A DNA stretch of 64,000 nucleotides from positions 863,501 through 927,500 of the forward strand of contig LSRY02000001.1 in NCBI GenBank assembly GCA_001643675.2, written 5' to 3'. Shown piece after piece: positions 33,220-43,969 of the stretch. Every line of letters starts with the position of its first letter. The stretch's first letter is position 1. The stretch comes from Monocercomonoides exilis. Its lineage: Eukaryota > Preaxostyla > Oxymonadida > Polymastigidae. The translations under genes and the position numbers were made by a program. The notes beneath the pieces are model-generated. The model saw only the letters and a list, made by a program, of their open reading frames with translations. It made no database searches and had not been told where the DNA came from.

Positions 33220-35660
33220 TCATCAACGTGTCGAAGTGCGTTTGTAAATTGCCGAAAAGACGATGTGAGAAGAGGCTTATTCGCTTTTTGCTGAAATAAC
33301 TGATCATACACTGAAACTTACGAATATTACCATTTTTATTTAAGTGTGACGAAATAAGTGTGTTGTTTTATAATATTTGATTTATTCGATTTTTTAAACA
33401 AAATTGCTATCATATGGTTTGCTGCGAGTGATATTTGTGCAAACAGATCTTATTGTTCAACGTTTGTTGTTTTTCTAATTTGCATTATTGTTCAAAAAAT
33501 AACTGTTTTTTTCTGTTTTTTCAACCAATCTTTTTCCAATGCAAGAATCAGAACTAACTTTCACATTAGTTCCGCACAAGATGCTCACAAAGCTCATCAA
33601 GGTTTTGCCTTCATATACGATCATCGACGAGCGGAATGCATCGTTGTCACAGGTTGGCGTCATATCGCCAGCGCATTGAGTGATTTTGAAGCAGATTATG
33701 AAGAAAGAATTTCTCGAGCAAAAGGACTTCATTGAAGTAAAGCTGATAGAATTTGATCCTTCGCGAAAGAAAAAGAAAGCAGAAGAGTCAAAAGGAGATG
33801 AAAGTGGAGCTGAGAACATTGAAGATTCAGAAGAGGACAGAAATCCAAAAGGAAAAAGTTACAAGTTTTCATCAAAAGTAAAGTGAAAAACCAAAAAGCT
33901 GGGGAAATGAAGACGAGCCAGTTGAAAGAGAAAAAACAGAGAAGAAAGAGAAGATGCCACGCAAAAGCAAAAAAAACACATCAAGTTCTGATTTTGGAGC
34001 GGACGTTGAATCTGATAAAATCAGTTCTGGAAGAATCAGAAGAAGAAGAAATGAGAGAGAAGTAGAGGATTATCGACGCATTCACAAAGGAAAAAATTCA
34101 GAAGCAGAAAACAGCAAAAGAAAATGCAAATAAGAAAGCAACTCAAAAGAAGAAGAAGAAGGGCGGGCAGATGAAAAGAACAAATTCACATTTGAAGCGA
34201 AAGAAATCGAAGAGGAAAAGAAGTTCTGATGAAGGAAGCGACGAAGATGACGATGAAGATGAAGAAGAAGAAGACGGTAATGAAGACGAAGAAGATGATG
34301 ATGGTGAGGATGAAAGCATTGATGACGACGATGAAGGAGAAGAAGACGAAGAAGACGATAAAGCAACTCTTAGAGAAGAGATTGAGAATGAAGATCTGTC
34401 AAAATCAAAATATGTTCCTTTTTTTGGTTCATCCTGGCTGGATCAGAGTTTCTAAGAGCGGAGCGACTTCTGCGAGCAGCCCAGCATCACAGAAAAGGTA
34501 CAGACGAAAGAAAGGAACCAAGATTTCAGCTTCTCCACTCTCTCTCTTTCTTTTTCCCTTCTGGTTATCGCACTCTTCGTGCAGTTGTGACACAGCGCCC
34601 ACTCTTCTTCGGAAATCGCCTGGCGAATCCGATTGAAGTTGTACCGCTGACACTGAAATTGGAGAATGTTTGTGTGAAGATGGATGCATCACTCGAAGAA
34701 CAGATCAGAACAAAAGTGAATTACATCAGACCGGCAGAGAATGGGATAGACAACGGTTTGTGCTTTTGAAGTGATTATGTTCAATGATTCATTCACATTG
34801 ACTTCTTATTTTTATTATTTTATTTTGTTTGTTTGTTTATAAATTTTATTTTTCTCCTCAGATGATCAGTCTGTCACCATCCTCTCCCGCACCCTCCATG
34901 TCTTCGTGCACAACACTCACAAAATGCTGTCTGAAAAGCCTCTTTCAATTCCTCTTGTGAAAGGCAAAGCTTCTTCGATGCAGCGCAAAGACGGCAAAAA
35001 GATGAACGTTGTCAATAACTTCCCTCCTTCTAAAGCCAAAAAAACATCTTTTGTTCGCTTTTGCTATCCGCACCCGTTTTTAACTTTGTGTTTTCTGGTT
35101 GAATTTGAGCTGCTCATTCCGATCCTTCTTCCGCGCCCGCCTGTTTCAGACGGCTCTTTTTGCTCTTCGATAGAAGGGAGATTTGAAAACGAGGCACCAA
35201 AAGTGATGATTCCTGACAAGGTGAAGAAGAAAGTGTGTGTCTGGTGGAAGGAATTCAGTCCGTTTGAGGCGAGTTCGGAGGGAGAGAGACTGCAGAGAGG
35301 AAGGAGACGAGGAAAATGGAGAAGAGAGATAGCGATGATGATGATGAGGATGAAAATCACGATGATGAAAGCGATAAAGAAGATGATGAAGACGATGATG
35401 ATGACGATAGTGAAGCATTTAGCAAGCCAAGTGAATGAAAACTTAAACGAAAGCTATCGACAAAAGCTCAAACAAGAAAAGTTCTTTAACTTCATCGTCA
35501 TCTTTTCTTCTTCTTCTTCCATTCCTCCTTATCATCCTCCTTCACTACCTCATTTTACATCTTCTTCTTCTTCTTCCTCTTCTTATTCCACTTCTTCCTT
35601 CACTTCTCCTTCTTCTTCTTCCACTTTTCGCCTTCTCTCTTCTTTCAAACAATTTCTTGC
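33220..35660 (+). pseudogene. Broken cellular-type gene inside the 4.5-kb element
   Basis: Plus-strand pieces follow in order. They are NHQRVEVRL, a stop, IAEKTM, a TGA, EEAYSLFAEITDHTLKLTNI; MQESELTFTLVPHKMLTKLI, KVLPSYTIIDERNASLSQVG, VISPAH, a TGA, then VILKQIMKKEFLEQKDFIEV and KLIEFDP; a Lys/Glu/Ser linker; a long Asp/Glu tract (34210-34370); and GNRLANPIEVVPLTLKLENV and DASLEEQIRTKVNYIRPAEN. A 106-bp intron (34756-34861, GTTTGT donor, CTCAG acceptor) joins GIDN to DDQSVTILSRTLHVFVHNTH. The final piece is VKKKVCVWWKEFSPFEASSE. Stops and at least three frame changes break it. The retained intron means it is not a processed retrocopy. Function unrecognised. Confidence 0.5.
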
Positions 35661-36357
35661 CGATAAATAAGATATTTTTCATGACATCAGACTGGATAAT
35701 CGTTTCAGCAACCTTTTTTTCTTCTATCCTCTTCGGCTTCTCATGCAGCTCCATCCGCTCCTTCATCACCTTTGTTGTTTCCTAATATTCATGCCATCTC
35801 ACAAAAGCACTCCAACAGAGCGACATTTCATTCTCTGGATAATACGAAATTATCTGAACGTCGTTTAATTCACTTTATGTGTTTAGAAAATAATATTCCT
35901 TTACTTTGATATTATCACCGTTTCATGTCACAGTAAAAGAATTGCATCATAAGGTTTTGTGCAAATTTTAACTTTGAACAAAAGATTTTTGAAATTATTA
36001 GTAATAATAATAGTCTACAAATAACCACTTTATTATTTTATTGAATTCCCACAACAATCAAATGTATTTTTGAAACGATGATTAAATTTGTATAAAAATC
36101 AAAACCAAAAAGATAAAAGAGAATTGTTTAAAATACGCTAAACTCCATTTCATGTTGTTAATAATGATCAAAAAGTCTTGGCTGAACAATGCTGCATTTA
36201 AAAAAAAATTAACGAAATCATTGAACTTCAAAACAAGAAATCAATGCAAACATGATTCAAAAAATAAAAAAAAGTGAAATCTTAAAGTGAGTGATAGTCT
36301 TAAAATAAAAAAATAATAGACAATTGTTTGAAAATCATTTATTAACATTGATATCTA

Positions 36358-36654
36358 ACAACTCGACTGATCTTTGTCAAACGACTGATCTTTGTCGTTC
36401 GACTGATCTCGACAAAGATCTGTCGATAACCCATTTTTATTATTCGAATTTCAGAAATAAAAAAGAAAAAATTATGATTATTCATTTCCTTATAAAATAA
36501 TTAATATTTATTGATAAAAAAACATTGAAAAAAATTTTATTTCGATTTTTTCTTGAAAAAATTAAATTTATATTTTAAATTTTTTAATAACCAAAAAATA
36601 TAAGCTCGATAAAATTGTCTGTCGAGTTGTCGAGTTGTTTTGAAAATGTCGGTC
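36358..36654. repeat. Subterminal repeats of the 4.5-kb element
   Basis: CGACTGATCTTTGTC-like units occur three times in tandem at 36364-36412, followed by an inverted GACAAAGATC and, closer to the end, GTCGAGTTGTCGAGTTG. The left subterminal region has GTCGGTCGAG and TTTGTCGAAA. Clusters of short motifs inside the termini are typical transposase-binding sites in hAT elements. Confidence 0.5.
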
Positions 36655-36677
36655 TGTCGCAGAGGCCTACTATTCAT

Positions 36678-37399
36678 AGTGAAGTTTCGTGTATAGGAAC
36701 AGAAATTTGATCAAAACATGAAATTTTATTTCATATGTCAATTAACCAAAATGAACTTTTTAAAAATAATTAGTTATATTTTAATAAAATAAATACAAAC
36801 TCACCAATCACTTCTCGCTCATTTCACAATTGTTGAACAATGTGAGAATATTTTGGGGAGGTATTATTTTTGAGAAAATTTACAAAATGTCAAAATTTTT
36901 TTGAAAAGTGACATCAGATCAAAAATCTGACCCATAAAAGTTATTCTTTTATCATTCCGTTTCCATAATTCAAATGAAAAAAGGTAAGTTTTGCCATAGT
37001 GTTTGTTGGTTCATTGCAAACTTCTTTGTGAGAAAAAACAATTTGAAACAAAAAATAATATATCCTTTATTTTGATCAAAATTAATATTTTTGTTATTCA
37101 ATGAAAAAGGGTTTTTCATGATTAAACTGTTTTGCAATTGTTGATTCATGAAATTTTCATAGTATGTTTCGATTATTTTTTGAGAATGTTTTATCAATAA
37201 TAAGAATTCTTGTATTGTTTAAAATGGGAATTTTTCATTGCTCATAATGAACATAAATATTTCATAGAAGCTAATACAACTTGTTCAAGTCCAAATAAAC
37301 AAAATTATTGACAAAATTGATGGTTTGTGATTTGTTTGTTCTTTTATGTTAATAAAATTTTGGATTTATTTAAATTAACTATTTTGTTGCAATATTCCC
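36678..37399. other. Right flank of the 4.5-kb element; old repeat, no gene
   Basis: The sequence AGGAACAGAAATTTGATC just after the target duplication, followed by a degenerate AACCAAAATGAACTTTTTAA, matches the interior of the MITE-like elements at 2150-2262 and 4690-4777. The left flank (ACCTTAACGATGTTG) corresponds to the other side. The large element therefore sits inside an older repeat. The rest is AT-rich. Confidence 0.5.
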
Positions 37400-40317
37400 A
37401 ATAATGCAAACGAAGCCTCCATTCAGCGCTGCCCTGTTATCTTTGCAACGTCTGCAAATGTCAGGATTGGGTGTCTCGACTTCCTCTTCGAACCATCTTT
37501 TTCGCACACGGGCAGTGCTGTTGTGTGCCACACCGATGGCCACATTTTTCTCTTCTTTGTTCATTTTGCTTCCTCTACCATTTTGTCGACCACAGAGCAA
37601 GCTGAACATCCAGCATTCCTCAACTACTCTTTGCTAGCCATCGAGAATGGCCACTTGATTGTCGATAACAGCTACGTCAAACGCCTCGCGTTCGCTCTCC
37701 CGCGTTTCTTTCTCTCCGCTGTCGACCGTATCTCCTTCGCAGAAATAAACTTTCAGCGCCTCCAGATGTCGGTTAGCGCCTTCGAGTTCCGCAAGTGCCA
37801 GAGCGCCTCGGCACACATCCTGGCAGCCGAGCATCAAGTGTTTTTGTAGGGCAGCATCCTCTGCCTCCCCTCCACAGCCGAAGAATATTTTGCCTTTTCC
37901 GGTTCATCTTTCCCAACTGAACAAACACAGGTGCCAGCGCATCCTTCGGCTCGTCTGTACTTTTTGTGTCTTCTCCATCTGAGTACATTTCCCCGAACAA
38001 TTGCAACTACATACAACGTGATCCATCCTCTGTCAGCGAATCAAAAGAACAGACACTCCAAGGAAGTTATGTGAGTGTAAGGAATGCACCCTAACTCTCG
38101 CTTATCGCGTGATTTATTGAGAGAGCTCACATAGAATGCTCTGCAATATAAACGGAGACAGCTGAGACAGCATCTCCTCTTTCATTTGTACAACACAATA
38201 GCAGCTATCAGCGATCTCACCGTGGCAAACGCATCAGATGAGCGTTGTCTGTCTCTGGAGGTGCTGTCCGCATCGAAGATGCAAAGTTTATGGGCAACGG
38301 CCCCTCTACCCGTAGCAGCCTTTCGGTCAGCAGCTATCCGTCAGCCCGCAGGAACATCGCCTACTCCGATGGGGCGTCGCTGATCGAAGAGAGTTTGAAA
38401 GAGGAAGACAATGCGAAAGACAACACCTCCCTGTGGATGCTGGACAGCAAATACACGCTTGCATGCATCCCCCGCCAGAGACAATCTCTCTTCTTTATCC
38501 CAACACTCCATTCTGCCTAAGAGGTAAAAAATGAAACAAAAAGCGAGTTCACAATCACATTCCAGTTGGAGTTTTTTATCCTGCAATTTGTCATTCCGGC
38601 TGTAAACAACCATCGAAACAGAGGTTTTGCTGAATCTGTTGGAGTTCGATGCGAAAGGGATTGTCTAGGAAAAAGAGTCCTTTGAGATAATGCGAGAGAG
38701 CATTTTTCGAGAGGCGTTAGCGGAGGCAAAGGCGTATGCGTGTCTGCTCTTTAGAAATGTTGATGCTCCCTCTGCCACTGAGTCTTTCATTCTGAAAAAC
38801 AGAAGTGCACCCAAGGCAAATGGAGATGGGAAACTTGTACAAGAAGGAAAAGAAGGGAAATCTTATTGGTTGTTGGTTGTGATTGTGCTTGTCGTGATGT
38901 TCTTGATTGTTCTCATCGTATCGATTGCTCTAGCCATTCGATGGAGAAAGCAAAAGAGAAGAACAGAAGAACTGGAAGAGATTGTGAATGACACAGTGAA
39001 GAAGGATCCGAAGTTGATTGAGATGGTGACGATGGAGATGTCACCCGAGGAGCAATGGAGAAGAGCAGAGAGAGAGGCGGAGAAGAAGAATGAAGAGAGG
39101 ATCAAGAAGAGAATATTTGATACGAATATGGAACATTCAGAGTCATCTGAGCATCTTCTTTCTGAGAGCGGATCGACTGAATACATCCTTGGAAAAGATT
39201 CAGACAAGATTCCAAAATGTTAAGCGAAAATACAGAAAGAAGAAGTTGAAGAATTAACTCTGAGCAAAGTTATCAGAAAAGTGGCTTCAAATCGTTTGCA
39301 TGAATATGAGTCATATAAAGACGAGAAGGAAATAAATGATATTTCGAGGATTCAATTTGGTCGAATTGATTATTTCTAGTATGCACTCTGTATCAAGCGG
39401 ACAATTATTATTGTCATCGTCACCAGATAATTCAGTCAGCTCCAATTCCCACTCTCGCAAATCAGCCTCAAAAACATCATATGCATCGATTCCACATTCA
39501 GAATCTGGCTTTTCCTTTTCCCTTCATCATCTCTCTCTTTCTTTCTCTTCTCCATCAACTCTTTCAGTTCTTCTTTCACATCATCAATGTCAAACAAAGA
39601 AAACGACATCCTGCCAACAACTTTATCTTTTTCGGAGAGTGCAACATTCAAACTGGAAAAGATGAGAACGAAAAAGAAAAAGAAAAAATGAATACAGAAG
39701 ATGAAATTGTACAGAAGCTCAAGCAAAATCCAGGCACAACGTCATAATTAAAAGATGTCAAACACCATATAGAAATGACAGAAGTTAGTGAAGAGAAAAT
39801 AATCCTCGAATTTCTCTGCAATCAGCTCGCATTCAGTCTTTTTCGGAGCATTTTTATGTGCATCTACCAATATGAAGCATAAAGTCGAAGCAATCGAGAA
39901 GCAGAAAGCAATGGAGTGAGTGATGTTGAATTAGCTGCTCAGCATGCTTTTATATCTCATTCACTCCACTTCGCAACCGCAAGCAATTCACTTTCAGGCA
40001 CTGCATCGGGCTTGTCGTTCTCACTCCAACTGCTGCTGGCTACCCTGCACTAATAGCTCCTCAATTATTACAGAAGGAGACAAGCGCACACTTTTCGAAA
40101 GTGGAACAATAAAAAGAGGTGTGCGAAGTTGGCGAGGAGGATAGAGGCGATGACATGGATGGAGTGGAAGATGAAGAATGAAAAAATGATAACTAACTTG
40201 AGCATGGTCTCAAGCTTTAACAAAAGCTGGAAAAGCCCTCTTGCATGCTGCAATGCACACAACATCAGCTGTGTTCAGTGTAGACACTGAAGAAAATGTC
40301 ATTCAATCTCACTTAAC
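37400..40317 (+). pseudogene. Broken beta-helix surface protein with transmembrane segment
   Basis: The extracellular part reads as beta-helix rungs: SFSHTGSAVVCHTDGHIFLF, FLNYSLLAIENGHLIVDNSY (37480-37690), and SGGAVRIEDAKFMGNG (38250-38300). A juxtamembrane piece precedes one clear hydrophobic helix (LLVVIVLVVMFLIVLIVSIA, about 38870-38930) followed by RWRKQKRR. The cytoplasmic part reads EMVTMEMSPEEQWRRAEREA, a TAA at 39221-39223, then KEEVEELTLSKVIRKVASNR. Later pieces are KIILEFLCNQLAFSLF, CAKLARRIEAMTWMEWKMKN and ALTKAGKALLHAAMHTTSAV, ending TGA at 40315-40317. It has type-I membrane topology. Frame changes and TAA/TAG stops break it. From memory, such receptors are a large family in oxymonads. 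Confidence 0.55.
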
Positions 40318-41795
40318 GTGATTTTGTTAACTCACTCTTCTGAAGTCATTGAAGATAAACCATCTAAACATCTTACATATAAAGAAGACCTTACAAAAAA
40401 AATTGCAGAATAAAAATAAAAGAGAAGACGAACATTTCGATAAACTTTCAGAAGCGCACTCCACAGAGGGAACAACCTGAAGGAAAATATACAAGACGAT
40501 TATCAGACTCTCGTCAAACACGCTTTAAGCACATTATGAAACTTCTTCTGCAAAATCCGTTTTTTTGTCTATCCCTTCATCTGCGACGTTTGCTGCTTCT
40601 TCGTCAAGAGATTCTTCTTCTTCTATATTTCTCACATTTTATTTGAAATCTGTTAAAAGAAGACAACGTATTCTAAGATTAATAAAATGTTTGTTTCGCT
40701 CGACAAGTTCATAAAAAGAAAACGAAGGCAATAATAAACAAAAAATGGAAGATGAAAGAGGGTAATGGACAGAGCGGAAGCAAGTGTCGAAGAAAAAGAA
40801 AGTGCATTTCAAAAGAAAATAGAGATAATTAGAATTAAAGAGATAGAAGAAAAGGAAAAAATGATAAAAAGACTTATTTGATGATTATAATATTGCCGAT
40901 GAAAATATGGTCGGAGAAATCTAAGGATCGATCAAGCCAAATGCAGACTCAAATGACAGCAACATGTTATTAATTGCCGTCACCATCTCACTCGAAACCT
41001 ATTTGTGCTGTGTTGAAAAAGCATATACATATGATGCATGACAAGATTTAGACTCCTCCTCCCTCCCTCTGTTGTGCCATCTCCTTGTGAAACTGCGTCA
41101 CTTGCTGCCCATCCTCCAGTGGCAGCCCAAAGCGGATCGCCCTTTCCACCTCGTTCTACACAACTGCAGCTCCACTAGCTCCACAACCAGCCGCACTATC
41201 CACAACAGCGCCAACTGCCCTTCTTTCATTTCCACCACCAACTTCTCAGCCTCCACTCGGCTTCAACCCTGCACCTACTCCTGTCCCTGCCCCCGCCGAC
41301 ACCCCAAAACAGCCCACACCCGGTTGTCCAGCACCGGTTTCAGCAGCACCAGGTGCAGGCTAACCGTCTTCACAACAGCGATATTCTCTGGCAGGAATAG
41401 AGGAGATCTTCAGTTGGCTGCATCACACATATTCAATAGCCACAGGCACAGCTCGAAGAATTTATCGAGCTGGCACACCTAATGCTCCGAAGCAAACGGT
41501 GGCAGACGGCACCTCGATAGATGGGATGCGCCTCAGAAGAATTGTTGCAACAGCGCATAAGGTATCTGGGATAGCACATACACAGAATAGACTCCAGCTC
41601 TGGATTCGTGACTCACCTGATATCGTAGACTAAGACGAAGACGAAGACGAAGAAGTCGATGGATTGACACTGCATATAGCATTATACAGCGCCTTCATCG
41701 CCTCCTTCCGCTTCGCTGCCTCTGCCTAGTAGTAGTTTAGCAGAAACCTCAGAGACACAGACGCATCGGCCTCCACCTTCTCCGACTGTATCCCC
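40318..41795. other. Spacer and low-confidence coding remnants
   Basis: 40318-41070 is AT-rich and I see nothing in it. 41072-41640 is GC-richer and protein-like on the plus strand (Ser/Thr/Cys/His-rich) but without a recognisable order of motifs. It may be a scrambled upstream part of the surface-protein gene that follows. Confidence 0.3.
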
Positions 41796-42059
41796 TCAAA
41801 CAACCAAAAAACATCTGATCTTTTTCTCCAACTCCATTTCAGGTACCATGTTGCAGTACAGGAAGAACGATACCATCAGGAAGTTCTTTCTCTCCTCCAT
41901 CAGCTTCTGCACCGCGTGCTTCTCCCACAGCCACATGTACACAAAGTCCCCAAACTCCTGCCTCAGCACCGCCGTCACCATCCACACAAGACTGCCCCCA
42001 CCCAGATCTGCTGAGTTCTTGTCTCCACATATCCACCACAGATCGTCAACAGCTTCCAC
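41796..42059 (-). pseudogene. Minus-strand helical fragment, unknown
   Basis: An open minus-strand frame reads VDDLWWICGDKNSADLGGGS, QEFGDFVYMWLWEKHAVQKL and FFLYCNMVPEMELEKKIRCF, ending at 41796. It is rich in hydrophobic helix-type residues like an armadillo/HEAT protein. The opposite strand is also partly protein-like here, so the strand call is uncertain. Confidence 0.3.
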
Positions 42060-43081
42060 ACAAACAACGGCTGCAGCCCAGTATTAAGCGGTGTTAGCAG
42101 CCGCTGCATCGGCACAGACGACCGCTGCGTGAACAGCATCCAAAACACATGCACAGTTTCATACGTCATCTTCCCCAGCGATCCAGACACTGTGCTCATT
42201 GAAGCTGCACAGTCTCTTCAAACTCCGCCTTCATTTTCTTCTGCTCCTACACATTCAGCAGCGCTATCAGTATCTTCATTTCACTCATCCAAGGCGCCTT
42301 TCTCACCCTCCTTACCTCAACATTTGTTCCAACTCAAACACTCAATTTCAGCGTAGTTGACTCTAAAATCACCGTGAATGGTGCAGATACCACCACTATC
42401 GCCTCCACCGGTATTCCTCAACAATCATCTTCTTCTTCTTTTTCATTTCCTTCATCAACATCTTCTTCACCAGATCCTTCTGCCTCGTCTGCCCTCTTCC
42501 AACAAACACGGGGCTTCCTCACAGCCTCTTCCCTCGCCATCGCTCTCAACTCCTCAAATCCCATCCCCCCCATCCTCTTCCACCTCTCCGATAACTCCCC
42601 TTCCCTCAACCTCAACACAAACACCATCACCGGAACAACCCCATCTTCATCATCCATCACAACCCCTCTCTTCTTCCTCACTGCTGGCTCCCTCGCCCTC
42701 AACCACACAGCAATCACCAGTCTCGCCCTCAACAGCCAGAGCATCTTTTACCTCACCTTCCTCACAGCTCCCCTCACACTCAACTCCTCCAACATCACCC
42801 ACATCACCTCCACTGCCACCCCCGCCAGCTGTGTCCTCTCCTCTGCCACCTCCCCTGCCCTCTCCCTCTCCCTCGCCAACTGCACCATCACCAACATCAA
42901 GTCAGCTCCACAAAACTATCAGACTGCGACCAATGGTGGGTACATCTCATTCGCTTCATTAACATCTACAACATATAGTTTATTTGAAATCCTTTCTTTG
43001 TTTATTATATGTGAGCGAAATATAGCTAGTGCTTTAGAAACAGAGAATCTGGCAAATATCGAGAAAGAGAAATTCCAATGA
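42060..43081 (+). pseudogene. Beta-helix surface-protein fragment, Ser/Thr/Asn-rich
   Basis: An upstream frame reads SGVSSRCIGTDDRCVNSIQN, then VSYVIFPSDPDTVLIEAAQS. After a frame change near 42300 it continues FVPTQTLNFSVVDSKITVNG, LNLNTNTITGTTPSSSSITT, PLFFLTAGSLALNHTAITSL and TLNSSNITHITSTATPASCV. It shows short hydrophobic strands alternating with Asn/Ser/Thr turns at a spacing of about 20-25 residues, as in parallel beta-helix or Pmp-like surface proteins. The single frame change, and loss of the frame after 42970, make it a fragment. Confidence 0.5.
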
Positions 43082-43299
43082 AAACAGAAACAAAGGCAAA
43101 AACAAAGAATTGATCTTCTTTGAAAAAAAGTTGAAATAATAGTTTTGTGATGATGAATTAAGAAAGTGAAGAAAGAAATAATAAAGAAATAAAAGATGAT
43201 GCACAAGACAAAAGGAAAGAGAGCGCAAACAAGACAGAAAGAGAAAATGGATATTTTGAAACACTGAAATAACGACAATAGAAAGAATGAGTGAAAAGT

Positions 43300-43300
<1 letters not shown>

Positions 43301-43336
<36 letters not shown>
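43301..43336 (+). repeat. A36 homopolymer
   Basis: An uninterrupted run of 36 adenines lies about 220 bp after the end of the surface-protein fragment. Confidence 0.9.
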
Positions 43337-43341
<5 letters not shown>

Positions 43342-43741
43342 TACATTCTGCAACTTTAAAATTACTATACAATGTGAATTGAGAAACGCATTTTTTGTTA
43401 TGAAGCGCACATGAAACAAGTTAATGCTTCAGAATTTATAGAATATCGTTGTGTTCAATTTATTTTTAACACAAAAATTATAAGAATTATCTTCAAAGTG
43501 AATCATTCTTCACTTAATATTCAAAACAAATAACAATTTTTCATTATTTTAAAGTTGTTTATTTATCATTGATTAAATTTAGGGTTATAATTTTATCTTG
43601 ACATATTTTTTATTCAAGACCTTTTTTTTTTAATTAATCATTAACTTTTCCCACAATTTCATATTTGAAAAGAATTTTAAGTATATATGTGAATTCAATA
43701 GATAAAAAATAAATACATTTTGAAACAAACACAATTTCGCT

Positions 43742-43808
43742 GGGGGGAAGATGGGGGGGTTTAGCCCCTTCATCGAACTTCTGTGTGGAATTGGAGGGTT
43801 ACATGGGG
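43742..43808 (+). other. Isolated G-tract cluster
   Basis: G6, G7, G3 and G4 runs occur within 67 bp in otherwise very AT-rich DNA, about 170 bp upstream of the pogo-like transposase. The spacing would allow a long-loop quadruplex, but nothing else identifies a function. Confidence 0.4.
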
Positions 43809-43969
43809 CATAAAACCTTTAGTTTGTTAAAAATGTTATTTTTTGATTTTTTTCATTTCATTTCAATTCAAAAAATAAGGAATTATTATGATCTAGAAAA
43901 TATAATTAAAAAATGAAAATATCCACAGAAACAAAAATGAAAGAAGATCAGAAAAAATAACAGAGAGAA

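Larger units (their letters stand above)
32145..36669. mobile_element. Complete 4.5-kb hAT-like element carrying broken gene sequence
   Basis: The left terminus TAGGCCTCTGCGACA (32145-32159) is exactly inverted at the right terminus TGTCGCAGAGGCCTA (36655-36669). Both ends are flanked by the identical octamer CTATTCAT (32137-32144 and 36670-36677). An 8-bp duplication is typical of hAT (and P-type) insertions. Both subterminal regions hold GTCGAG/CGACT motifs, concentrated at 36358-36640. The interior encodes no recognisable transposase. Instead it holds a Lys/Glu-rich minus-strand frame (32537-32977) and a broken plus-strand cellular-type gene (33220-35660) with a spliceable intron. I read it as a non-autonomous hAT-like element with captured sequence. 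Confidence 0.8.

Noticed and set aside
36364-36412. Tandem CGACTGATCTTTGTC units as a CRISPR-like array
   Set aside because: There are only three short contiguous units without spacers, in eukaryotic DNA, just inside a transposon end.
43301-43336. A36 run as the poly(A) tail of a retroposed surface-protein copy
   Set aside because: It begins about 220 bp after the last coding-like sequence, no target duplication is visible, and similar A-runs occur at 5626 and 46300 without that context.
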